A stretch of 64,000 nucleotides of DNA from the NCBI GenBank assembly GCA_963556195.1, contig OY744528.1, forward strand, positions 63,631,646-63,695,645, given 5' to 3'. Each line of letters starts with the position of its first letter. The first letter of the stretch is position 1. The notes under the pieces are model-generated. The model saw only the letters and a program-made list of their open reading frames with translations, did not search any database and was not told the origin of the DNA. The position numbers and the translations under genes are program-made. Of the stretch, positions 54,831 through 64,000 are shown piece after piece. The DNA comes from Sepiola atlantica. Lineage: Eukaryota; Mollusca; Cephalopoda; Sepiida; Sepiolidae.

Positions 54831-55914
54831 ATTCGAAGCTAGCAGAAATATGCGATCGCAGGATGCATGGATTTCCTCGTAATAAACATTAGCTTCTAAT
54901 GGTTTTAAATAAGTTGTGGTACAATAAATGCATAGTAGGACGATTACCTTTGTTGGTGCAAGTAGGCAAAACAGAGACAGTTTGCAGAAAACCAAGGAAT
55001 TTCACCTATAACTTATACAATCAATTACTCTTACCCGTTTTAAATGTAGAATTAATCTTTTCATAAAGATAGACATAATACGTATATCTGCATCTCTATT
55101 CTGTTTTTTACGCTAGTTTCTTTGTTCTACTTTATAGAGAGATATGGATGACCGATTTACAACCAGGAAAGTAAAGTGTGCGGTGATGGCAAAATAGGAA
55201 AAAGACGACACCGCGGAAATGTTAACAGATGTTGTGGAACTGAAACATACTGTACAGGGTTTAGTATCTGTTTGGTGACGGTTATATAATATGAATACCA
55301 GCATCTAATAATGGAGAATATTGCAGCGAAGGGCTGATTTGTATTACATGTTCTTTTACTAATGAGTAACAACTTATCATGGCTAAAAGCCACTCGAGGT
55401 TAATGAGATGAGAAGATCGTCAGTTTGATGATAAAGAATACTGAAAATTAAGAACATTTGATTAGTTATGAGAAGGGGTAAAGAGTTTGTAGAGGGTTAG
55501 TATCTATCCGAGTTGGCATACGGTGGTGTTATCTACTGGTCTCAATGCATTCCTCACATGGAATGCGGAAAATATAGCCTCTCTATAGTGATTGCTCGTC
55601 TATCCGTAGCGAGGAGCCACATCGTTTTTGCGGTTACCCGGTTAATATGAATGGGCATGGACAGACCACAAATCCTGCTATTCGACGGATCGCAGTTGTT
55701 CCAGTTGCGCTCAGCAAGTGATAATCTGGTTCTGAGAGCAGTATAGCTTTGCAGATCATCGTATGCATCTAACAATGGGAATTCATAACTGACACAGTTA
55801 GTCGAGTACTATGGATTATATGAAGGTTTGGTATGCCTCATATACAATCAGTCTTAAGTAAAAAAAAATGTTACACCATTAATTCCTGTATAATTTAAAT
55901 CAAGGATAAGTTAA
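54831..55914. other. Non-coding stretch
   Basis: Short minus-strand frames (54789-55775) have no recognised domain. GGTTTAGTATCTGTTTGGTG (about 55258) hints at a further stray copy of the ~78 bp unit. Confidence 0.35.
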
Positions 55915-56210
55915 CACATGGAGATGGTTTATGACAAGTAATTGTTGATATTTGATTTAAAGACGACAATGTGTTAGCCTGCAATAAAGTAGCCTCGTGA
56001 TAATGTGTTCCACTGGTATGACAATCTTAGAAAAAGGAAACTGTTCATAAAATGTTCGTTTGATTCTAAGCAGAGGAAGGAAAAAAGGAAAGTTCTTTAC
56101 AATTGTGGTAACACGATGAGTTCTTGGTGTAACTTTTTAGAAGGAAGAAACCAGAGATCGAAGCCCAGTCTAACATCTTCAATGGAAATAACGATAGAGT
56201 AAAAAGAACT
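55915..56210 (+). repeat. Dispersed repeat family R2, copy 2
   Basis: Counterpart of 4085-4330 (see there). Includes TTTATGACAAGTAATTGTTG, GTTCCACTGGTATG, TTCGTTTGATTCTAAGCAGA and AAGGAAGAAACCAGAGATCG. Confidence 0.55.
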
Positions 56211-58454
56211 AGCAACGTCTTTTCTGTTTATAAGTGACTGTAGATAAGAGAACATATGAATCCCCTACGAGACTGTAAACCGATTAAGTACGCTGTCAGA
56301 AACAAACGGGCTGTTTTGAGCCACAACTCCCCTACATGTGGTATCAGTACCCCATATTAGAACGCGTCTGACTCTTATATAGGTAGAGTAGAGCATCAGT
56401 AGTTAGGTACTTAAAAAAACGTAAGAATGATTTCTTTCCAGCAACGTTTTTGGTCAGTGTTTACTAGACTCAAACCTAGTGACTATAAGTGTTGAAAGGA
56501 AATAAGACTAGAATAAGAATAAAATAGGATAAGAAGACGGGAGTAGAGGAAAAAAAGCCGGAAGAAATGCATAAATAAGGAAAAGAACTGAAGTAGGAGT
56601 TATTGAAAGAATCGGCAAAATATGAACCACTCTCGATATTATTTTTATCATTTCCTGTCGCTATTCATTTAATTCCCAAAAAGCTCGGAAATATTTATCT
56701 ATAAATGTCTATAGATTTAAATGAAGCAAAGTCTATGTAAATCTGCCAATTAAAAATATATGTACATTTCAAATAGAAACAAAACAAAGGTTTACAGTGA
56801 TAATGTTATACACACTTTGACAAATATTAATTTTATGAAAGAGGATCAGGTAAAAATATTAAATTTCGAATCTTTTCTCGGAATTTTATATTATTTGCAT
56901 TTTCTGCTGCCATATCTCAACATTATATTGATTGTGATAACTCTAATAATTAAAAGTAGACCCGTGTTAACGTTTGCGAAAACCCAAGCAAAACTAAAGA
57001 GGATATTGTAATTTTGTGACGTAAATAAAATTAGACTAAATTCGACGAGAATATTGTTTATGATTTCAATATTTATTAAAAAAAAATATATATATATATG
57101 TGAAAAGCGAAGGAAATAGCAAATCCATATATTATTAATTAAAGAACGAAGCTTGCTGCTACACAGTCGCATACATGTGGACAATGCATGTAGCACAGCT
57201 ACATACATTGCATTGCGCAAGAATAAACATGAACAATCGCAATAAAGATAACATTAACAATTCCCAATGTTTTAGTGTTTTTAGAGCGAAATTAGTTTAA
57301 ATTTTCTCTGCTTTTTACTCAAAGTTTTATATGTAATTTATTCGTTTTTAGAATTAATTTATCTGCCTTTTATTTACTTTTCATGAAATCACTTCTATTT
57401 TCGTCCTGGGTAAAGTTTTTACCTTTGTAAAAGAATGTTGTTTGCATAGTCGAATTTGTAACTATGTATACTTCTTTGTTTGTGCATCGCTTAACTAATC
57501 GTCACCAAATTGGATCAAAACATCGATCATGGTCTAACGTAGAACGTCTGTAATTTAAGGTCAAATATTAAGGTCAAGTTTACGAACAAGGTAAAAATAA
57601 TACTCTATCAAATCCAGGAGCCACGCTACAAATTTCTGGCCTCGACGAAATATAAACAGCAAACTTCTGATACAACATCGTCAATACCATATAGAATCCA
57701 AGAGCCACGCTACAAATAGCACCAACACGAATCTAACAAAGCAAACGCGTATCTACACTGTCAAACACAAATCATCAAACGGAAGGGAAATGATAAAAAA
57801 ACGTTGATTTTTTTATTTCGTAATGAGAAAAATTTGAGCATTCATTAAAAGAGACGCATAATCAAATGTGGAACTTTCGGGTATTTGTAAAAATAGGAAT
57901 CAAATCATCCGGTCGGATTAAATGTCAATTAGTTGCTGTGAATGAATCGAATCGTTTTATTTTCTTCTTCTTAAGTTCACCATTTTTTATAACTTTTTAA
58001 CCTTGCTCTCTTTATTCAATTATTTTCTCTTTTTTTTTAATTATTCATCCGATAAAAAAACTCTCTTCGGATAACGATCTACCATCAGGTTCGCATCTGT
58101 GAGTGCGTGCTTCGTCTCAGAGTTCGTTCGGTGCACATTTCTTTTTCTGTCTTTCACTTTTCCCTTTTAGCCTAGATTCCTCTTCTCGACGATGACGGCT
58201 TTTTCAATCCATGCATCGTTGTTTTCTTTTTTTTAATCCGACTTTCTTTTTCTACTTCATTTTCTTTTTCTCGTTTTTTTTTTCGTTTAAGTATTTCGGC
58301 CTTCACCTATTTTTGATCTGATGCATCTTCGTTTTTTTATAGTTATTTTACCTCAAGGGCACCAATACTCCTATCAGTTCTCAGCACGATTCTAATCTGG
58401 CACATGTTAATAAAAGAAAGCGAGAGAACGATCATTGGTGACTTCATGAAAAAG

Positions 58455-58455
<1 letters not shown>
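56211..58455. other. Long AT-rich non-coding stretch
   Basis: No gene supported. A 22-bp motif (ATCCAGGAGCCACGCTACAA / ATCCAAGAGCCACGCTACAA) is repeated at about 57611 and 57696. T-rich DNA at 57960-58340. Confidence 0.4.
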
Positions 58456-58486
<31 letters not shown>

Positions 58487-58520
58487 CATTACATATATAC
58501 ATACATACATACATACATTT
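58456..58520. repeat. (TA)n then (CATA)n microsatellite
   Basis: TA about 58456-58483, then CATA repeats to about 58517. Confidence 0.9.
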
Positions 58521-58559
58521 GGGGAATAATTAGTAATTGATTTCTAACATCTATTTTTA

Positions 58560-58760
58560 AAAGTTCACAACAATCAGAGGTATCTGAATGTTCGCGAAGA
58601 GCCTCCGCCCCTCTGGTTCTCTAAAATTAAATTAAACAAAATATAACCTACTTTACGACCTCTTACGCATAGCAGCTGTGTTTAAAATTTCATAATTATC
58701 AGTGCTTAGGAGTGAATCCTATATAACAAAATATATAAACATATACAAATAACTCACGCT
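58560..58760 (+). repeat. Dispersed repeat family R1, downstream half
   Basis: CAATCAGAGGTATCTGAATG, AATTAAATTAAACAAAATAT, GACCTCTTACGCATAGCAGC and AGGAGTGAATCCTATATAAC, matching 3240-3370 (inverted), 28165-28260 and 63830-63990. Confidence 0.65.
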
Positions 58761-58901
58761 GGACGGCATCTTAAAAAGAGCATATCTCGGTATACATCGA
58801 TACAGAGTAACCTACCTTCGTTTGGAAAAAGAAACTAATATTTTTGTTAAAAAAGTAACACAAACTTACAGGACAACGCCGGTTACATACAACTAACATA
58901 T

Positions 58902-58903
<2 letters not shown>

Positions 58904-58953
<50 letters not shown>

Positions 58954-58966
58954 GGAGAGAGAGAGA
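58904..58966. repeat. (GA)n microsatellite
   Basis: Nearly pure GA with one GACA break. Confidence 0.95.
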
Positions 58967-59167
58967 TGGGGAGGGGGCTATAGAAAAAAAGAGCAATATA
59001 TTAAACATCGCTGAAGTCAACCACTTTGTGAAAAATATAATGAAAGATTCAAATCTAGTAACGTTGCGAGTTCTCTCCCGTTGGTAGATAGAACACTGTT
59101 TGTTTCTCACAGTATTTAAACACATAATAAAAGGCTTATTTCTCTTGCATTTGAAATGTAGCTGTCA

Positions 59168-59240
59168 AGACGGCCTAGTGATATTACGTTTGGATTCGAG
59201 TTATTCGAGTTCGACCGGCGGTACAGTTCTTCATCCGCAC
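59168..59240 (+). repeat. tRNA-like sequence, probable SINE head
   Basis: GACGGCCTAGTGATATTACG resembles box A and TTCGAGTTCGACCGGCGG box B, about 35 bp apart. The acceptor stem does not pair well. Not a functional tRNA. Confidence 0.4.
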
Positions 59241-59475
59241 TAATGATTATATACGTATAGAAAAGGACACACACGTCTCTCATGATCATCATGTAATGAT
59301 ATCTTTTAATAACTTACTTTTGTATAATTTGATAAATGTTTTGCTGTTACCTACGGTGTGCTTCCCCCTAAATGTTATATTGGATCGGTTTTCTTTAACT
59401 TTAAACCCCTATATACATCCTTAAACTATGTGTCAACTTATTCTGATATAATTTAGGAAATACATCCATCAACTT
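59241..59475. other. AT-rich non-coding stretch
   Basis: Nothing seen. Confidence 0.4.
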
Positions 59476-59707
59476 TTCTCTTTCTTGCTATGTAAATGAG
59501 GATGTTTGTATGTTATTCTCTTGATGCGGTATATATGCTTTTAAGTACTGTATATTATCTGTACTGACAATAGGATCATATAATAATAGTATTCTCTTTC
59601 TTGCTATGTAAATGAGGATGTGTGTATGTTATTCTCTTGATGCGGTATATATTCTTTTAAGTACTGTATATTATCTGTACTGACAATAGGATCATATAAT
59701 AATAATA
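59476..59707 (+). repeat. Tandem duplication, 116 bp x 2
   Basis: Copies start at 59476 and 59592 with TTCTCTTTCTTGCTATGTAA and end TAGGATCATATAATAATA. About four differences are seen, so the duplication is recent. Confidence 0.95.
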
Positions 59708-59812
59708 CAAATACATGGTCCTTGAAACGATCGTACACAATTCTGTTATTTGTTGAATTCTTGGAACGCAAATTGATCATGTAAATGTGTTTACATACAT
59801 CTATGCTATATA

Positions 59813-59826
59813 ATATATATATATAA

Positions 59827-59859
<33 letters not shown>

Positions 59860-59882
59860 CATACACACACATACACACACAC

Positions 59883-59947
<65 letters not shown>

Positions 59948-59959
59948 TATATATATATA
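59813..59959. repeat. (TA)n microsatellite with CACA interruption
   Basis: TA-rich about 59813-59862, CATACACA about 59863-59882, TA again to 59959. Confidence 0.9.
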
Positions 59960-60059
59960 GCTTATACAGAAACTCATTTAAATTATTTTATTTAAATACA
60001 ATATATTATAGTGTTTGAAATAGCCAGGTTTTATCAACCTGGTTATACTGGATTTAGGA

Positions 60060-60300
60060 CAAAATTCGGCTAGTCATGGCAGAAGGATTCGGACATTCCG
60101 GCGGACTCGTGCTTGAGCTCGTTGGGCAAATCTGCCGCGTTGACTTTCCTCGACTCCTTGGATGCATTTGTGATGAGCATGCGGTGAGATTTTCGGTTAG
60201 ATAGGTATCAATGTTCTTTTTGATCGTTCGGCAGATCCTCGACTTGTGACAGCCCATATCAGTGGCGATGCTGCCGGAGCTCGGGCTTCGTTTTTTGCTA
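60060..60300 (-). pseudogene. Mariner-like transposase remnant, N-terminal to central part
   Basis: Minus strand: SIATDMGCHKSRICRTIKKN (about 60265-60210) looks like the helix-turn-helix that binds element ends. After a frame change, SHRMLITNASKESRKVNAA and LPNELKHESAG (about 60175-60095) match the SHRMLLTxxSKExRxxRxxxLLNxLKH region before the first catalytic Asp in some invertebrate mariner-like transposases. SESFCHD then PNFVL follows where an FFSDEKNF box would lie, with the Asp region damaged and a stop. Probably the same family as 22575-22985. Called from remembered motifs, so moderate confidence. Confidence 0.5.
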
Positions 60301-62402
60301 TAACACACTCTATATAGTATACAACTCCCTTGTTCCCCTCTCTGATTTTCTCTACACCCGCGCGTTCGCTCTTTCTCTCCTTTTTGTTTCTCCTCTCACT
60401 GACTCCTTTCTCTGCCCCCTCTTTTTTTTCAAATATTATTTAAATGTTTTGCCATGAAGACAGCATATGATAAACGGTCATGTTTAATATGCATATGGAC
60501 GTATGGACATTATTTAGCATCACAAGAGCGCTCATGGCTCTGTGACGTTCAGTAATGGCCGCTGATCGAACCAATGATCTCCGTATTTAACTATTTCGCA
60601 CGGCATGTCGTGAAACAAACTACCCTCGAAAAAGCACTCTCGATGGGCACAACATTAGTCAGGAACGGACTTGTCGGCATTTTTCGGTACGGCCGCCACA
60701 GGCGACATGCAATTAATCCATCACCCCCCCCCCCCCTTAAATGAGGAAGTAATACCTGCGAGGATAGCCTCATAGAATCGTAAAACAATCAGCAGAAAGA
60801 GAATCTACGAATTTGCAATTCTTGGAAAGTATCTACTGGAATAAAAAAATGTGTTTGAGTAACGAATCTTGTCATTCGCTTTTTTTTCTTAGTGTTGGAA
60901 ATCTATTATTTACATTATTAATGTATTATACATTATTTATTGTAACTAAAAATGCAAAAGTGTAAAGTACTAAAATCAATGCTTTTCCGTTATTTCGTAA
61001 AAAAGTCAGCAATTTTTTTCAACATTACTGGGTAGATCTTCACGTATTAAAAGATTCAGACAATATTACCGTAACAACAAATAATTATAATTTTAGAACT
61101 ACTTGCTTCAATTAATAAATTATTAATAATAAATAATAATTACATTTAACATTCGAAATTATATTTTTTTTAATATTTTGAGAAAAGCGGTATAGTTAAA
61201 AAAAAAAGAAGCAAAACGAAATGAAAGTGGAAACACTCCCGGGTAACGGCAGTTGATACGTTCAAGTGTGCGTTCAGCAATGAAAATGCTATTTCATTGA
61301 AATTTATTAATACTGCACTTATTGATTAGGCGATTGTTGTCTCCATTTTCTATTTGGGTAACGTGGATTAGCCAACAGATAAACGAATCGCTGCTTCCTG
61401 GGAAGTCACGTGAGCTGTACTATAAACACCCAGGCACACTGAGCTTTGGCCTCTTTTTAAACTCTGGGCATAGGTCGACTCTTTAGTGAGACACGCCATC
61501 GAAGATAGTCGCTGGCAACCAACGTCTACTTACCTCACCTAATATTTACGCACCATCTAGGACATAGGTTGACTACATCATAATATAGCCCTCAGATTCC
61601 CACTTTGGTTGATATTGGCCTGACTGCATTGCGGCAAGCCAGGAAAAGAGCCAGAATTGTCGTACCCCAGCGATGCAAGCAGATTCTCGAACATTCTTAA
61701 TCAGAGATTTTCTAGCGAAAGCACTTATTCGGAAACTCAGCCTCATAATTCTGAACATTCGCCTTTCTTTGTCGTTTATCCATCTTTATTAATTACCAAG
61801 TAAAGTTGTTTAATTATATACATATTGTTTTCGTTTTATTCTGTCAAAAGCTGTCGACTTATTTCAATTGCAGCGCTTATCTTACCTTATCACGTGCGAG
61901 AATTGAAATTGTCTTTCGACGACAAATAATTTTTCAGTGAATCATGCGTAACAAATCCCGATCGAATGGCCGGCTAACTGATCCTCCCGAAAATTTGGAG
62001 GCGTCTCCGGAGTTTCGTCGTCGCGGTGAATCGGTTCCTAATCGCAGGAGTAGACGACGTAAATTGAATAAAATCCATGAATGGAAAACGAATGAAATCC
62101 CCAAAAAATGAAAGGGATTCACGATATTGATTAAATCACGTCGGTCTTCCGGTACGCTCAACCTTGTTTAATCCGATAAGGTCGGACTTATAAGAATAAA
62201 GTGATTAAGATCGAACTCATTCACCGATCGGAATTCAGTAAAACTATGTCAGGGATTGTGTGCATCTTCCGAACTACAAAGCGTATACAAGGTGATTTTC
62301 TGCCTGTAATCAAACCAAATTAAGGATTTAGAAAATACGTTTTAAAGATAAAACAAATCAGAGAATTGGATGCATTCATCCTCCTTCAAAAGTAGCTGGT
62401 TG

Positions 62403-62404
<2 letters not shown>
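60301..62404. other. Non-coding stretch
   Basis: No gene supported. C14 homopolymer at about 60724-60737. Minus-strand frames at 60591-60788, 61573-61758 and 61934-62161 have ordinary composition but no recognised family. CCATTTTCTATTTGG and GTCACGTGAGC sit near 61343-61413, but no promoter can be shown. Confidence 0.35.
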
Positions 62405-62468
<64 letters not shown>

Positions 62469-62506
62469 TATATGTATATATACATATATATATGTATATA
62501 TACATA

Positions 62507-62555
<49 letters not shown>

Positions 62556-62676
62556 GTATATATGCATATATATATATATATATACATATATATGTATATA
62601 TGTATATATATGTATATATATGTATGTATGTATATATATTTATATATATATCTATATATATATCTATATCTATCTA

Positions 62677-62761
<85 letters not shown>
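62405..62761. repeat. Long (TA)n/(GTATA)n microsatellite with short (CT)n
   Basis: About 357 bp of TA-type repeat with regular GTATATATACATA variants, a (CTAT/CT)n patch at about 62660-62697, and pure TA at the end. The frames of 100-135 codons on both strands are artefacts. Confidence 0.95.
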
Positions 62762-62765
<4 letters not shown>

Positions 62766-62964
62766 ACGCGTCTGTAAAGTTGAAATGTACATGAGAGCGT
62801 GATGGCGTTCTACACATACGAGAGATTTAGAGTTTGACTGTTTAAACCGTTAAGAAATTGATGACGTTAAATAAAGTACAATTCAAACGCATAACTACCT
62901 AGTGGCTAAGAATTTGGTAATGTTAATTATTATGCTAGACACTTTAAAATGTTGCGACTAGTTT
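62762..62964. other. Non-coding DNA
   Basis: Nothing seen before the PLE fragment. Confidence 0.4.
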
Positions 62965-63285
62965 CTATATATCCCCCACCAATTCTGATGATAAAATACG
63001 ATTTATCATTTATTATAAAAAAATGAAAACATCAAACTATGTTGTTAAAAATAACACTTCCCAAACCCAAAATACATTAGGAAGAACCAATGTAATATAT
63101 CAGTTCCAATGCCCTATGGGAGAATGTATCTCCGACAACAATAAAAAAACTAATTCTAACATAGGTTTCACTTCCACAACACTATCCCGAAGACTCACCC
63201 GATCGGAATTAATTAACCGAGCAGAACAGTTTTACCCATTTTTATGTCCCCTAGCGAAGAATAACTTCAACATATAATGTCGAGA
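62965..63285 (+). pseudogene. Penelope-like retroelement fragment, endonuclease start
   Basis: Encodes RTNVIYQFQCPMGECISDNN, then NIGFTSTTLSRRLT (about 63085-63200). The CPMGEC Cys pair followed by a GIY-YIG-type core in the form N-I-G and a conserved SRRL is typical of the C-terminal region of PLE proteins. Upstream, STFIDT-like linker sequence is missing, and the frame ends at 63277 after diverging. The DNA is close to 1740-1960 and less close to 24720-24900. Truncated at both ends, so inactive. Confidence 0.75.
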
Positions 63286-63384
63286 AACCTTATTCCAATT
63301 TTGATACAAACCCAATACATCATTTTGATTCCTGAAAATGTCTAGAATGTAAGTCTTAAGCTTAAAGGGTGCTTACAAAGAAAT

Positions 63385-63990
63385 TGAAATTCAGAGAATT
63401 TTGCCTTTTTTCATCCATAGTTTTTAGACTATGCACATCTGATATATTTGAATTTTTAAATGGAAGGTTGTGCCAATATTATGCCCTCTTAAAAACCTTA
63501 AAAATACCTCACAGAAGCTGACATTTGGGGAATATTTATTAGTTGATGTCTAATAATTTAATCATCTTTTTTTATTGATCCAACAATTAGCAAAATCCCA
63601 TCCCTTCACTGTGGAGGGCCCCATATGCCGTATAGCTTCTATGTTTTTAACTGCTAGCTTTTGGAATTATCTCACTGCTCCATGTTCTCCTTACTAATCA
63701 AACCTGCAAAAATATAATGTGAACAAAGATATCGCTGATAAACTTCGCACTTAAGGTGCTCCTTATACATCTGGAACCTAATTCTCAATATCCCCTTAAG
63801 TCTCAGTGGCAATACGTCTCATGTAACTTTCAGAAAGGTCAGATTATCTGAACTTTACCCCTTTTGCATGAACCTACATTAAACTAAATATAGTCCACGT
63901 TTCGACCTTTTAAGCCGAACAGATGAGTTCTAAACATTTTAATAATCAGTTAATTAGTTGAGGAGTTAATTCTGTACAGACTAATATACA
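63385..63990 (+). repeat. Dispersed repeat family R1, long copy
   Basis: Upstream half 63385-63560 (GGTTGTGCCAATATTATGCC, AGTTGATGTCTAATAATTTA) and downstream half 63825-63990 (AGATTATCTGAACTTTACCC, CTACATTAAACTAAATATAG, ACAAACATATA) are separated by about 270 bp of other sequence. It reaches the window end. Confidence 0.6.
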
Positions 63991-64000
63991 AACATATAAA

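Noticed and set aside
60054..60308. The continuous 84-codon minus-strand frame as an intact small gene
   Set aside because: Only its first half fits a transposase-like HTH. The conserved second half is in another frame, so the continuous frame is a by-product of a frameshift.

Overview
The window looks like non-coding, repeat-dominated DNA from a large invertebrate genome. Three things suggest a lophotrochozoan, most likely a coleoid cephalopod of the octopus type: very AT-rich DNA, dozens of long (TA)n, (CT)n and (GA)n microsatellites, and many decayed Penelope-like, CR1/jockey and Tx1/L1-type retroelements with tRNA-derived SINE-like sequences. The taxonomic call is inference. No intact host gene could be supported; nearly all short open frames are chance frames or run through microsatellites.

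Layout. 0-6.5 kb: a Penelope-like element (PLE) remnant, a well-formed hammerhead ribozyme (2487-2536), and a 72-bp-arm palindrome between (TA)n tracts. 6.6-14 kb: unique-looking AT-rich DNA with microsatellites. 14-17 kb: two decayed jockey-type reverse transcriptase (RT) fragments. 17.8-18.6 kb: three tandem copies of a ~300 bp unit. 18.7-19.7 kb: an almost perfect 227-bp-arm inverted repeat with a hammerhead-like ribozyme in each arm. 20-22.4 kb: several diverged tandem repeats. 22.6-23.0 kb: a mariner-like transposase remnant. 23.1-25.1 kb: the longest PLE copy, from RT to the C-terminal endonuclease region. 28.4-38.2 kb: two copies of a composite repeat, the first split by a full-length 6.8 kb Tx1/L1-type LINE (30366-37190) with a 10-bp target-site duplication. 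39-43 kb: tandem repeats and a MITE-like element. 43.2-47.9 kb: an inverted pair carrying decayed hammerheads, tandem CR1-type 3' ends and a CR1/jockey ORF2 remnant. 48.7-56.2 kb: a patchwork of dispersed repeats, hairpins and SINE-like units. 56-64 kb: AT-rich DNA, a 116-bp tandem duplication, a second mariner-like fragment and a third PLE fragment.

The most interesting signal is a set of self-cleaving-ribozyme-like motifs tied to PLE-derived sequence and to inverted duplications: 2.49 kb (core intact), 18.8/19.6 kb (core intact, one on each strand of a fold-back) and 43.3/43.8 kb (one core base lost in each). A second theme is hairpins conserved between dispersed copies, including a CTAG-bounded hairpin at 21.06, 28.47, 29.26 and 53.61 kb whose stem bases change in a compensated way. 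All alignments were made by eye; identities and edges are approximate.
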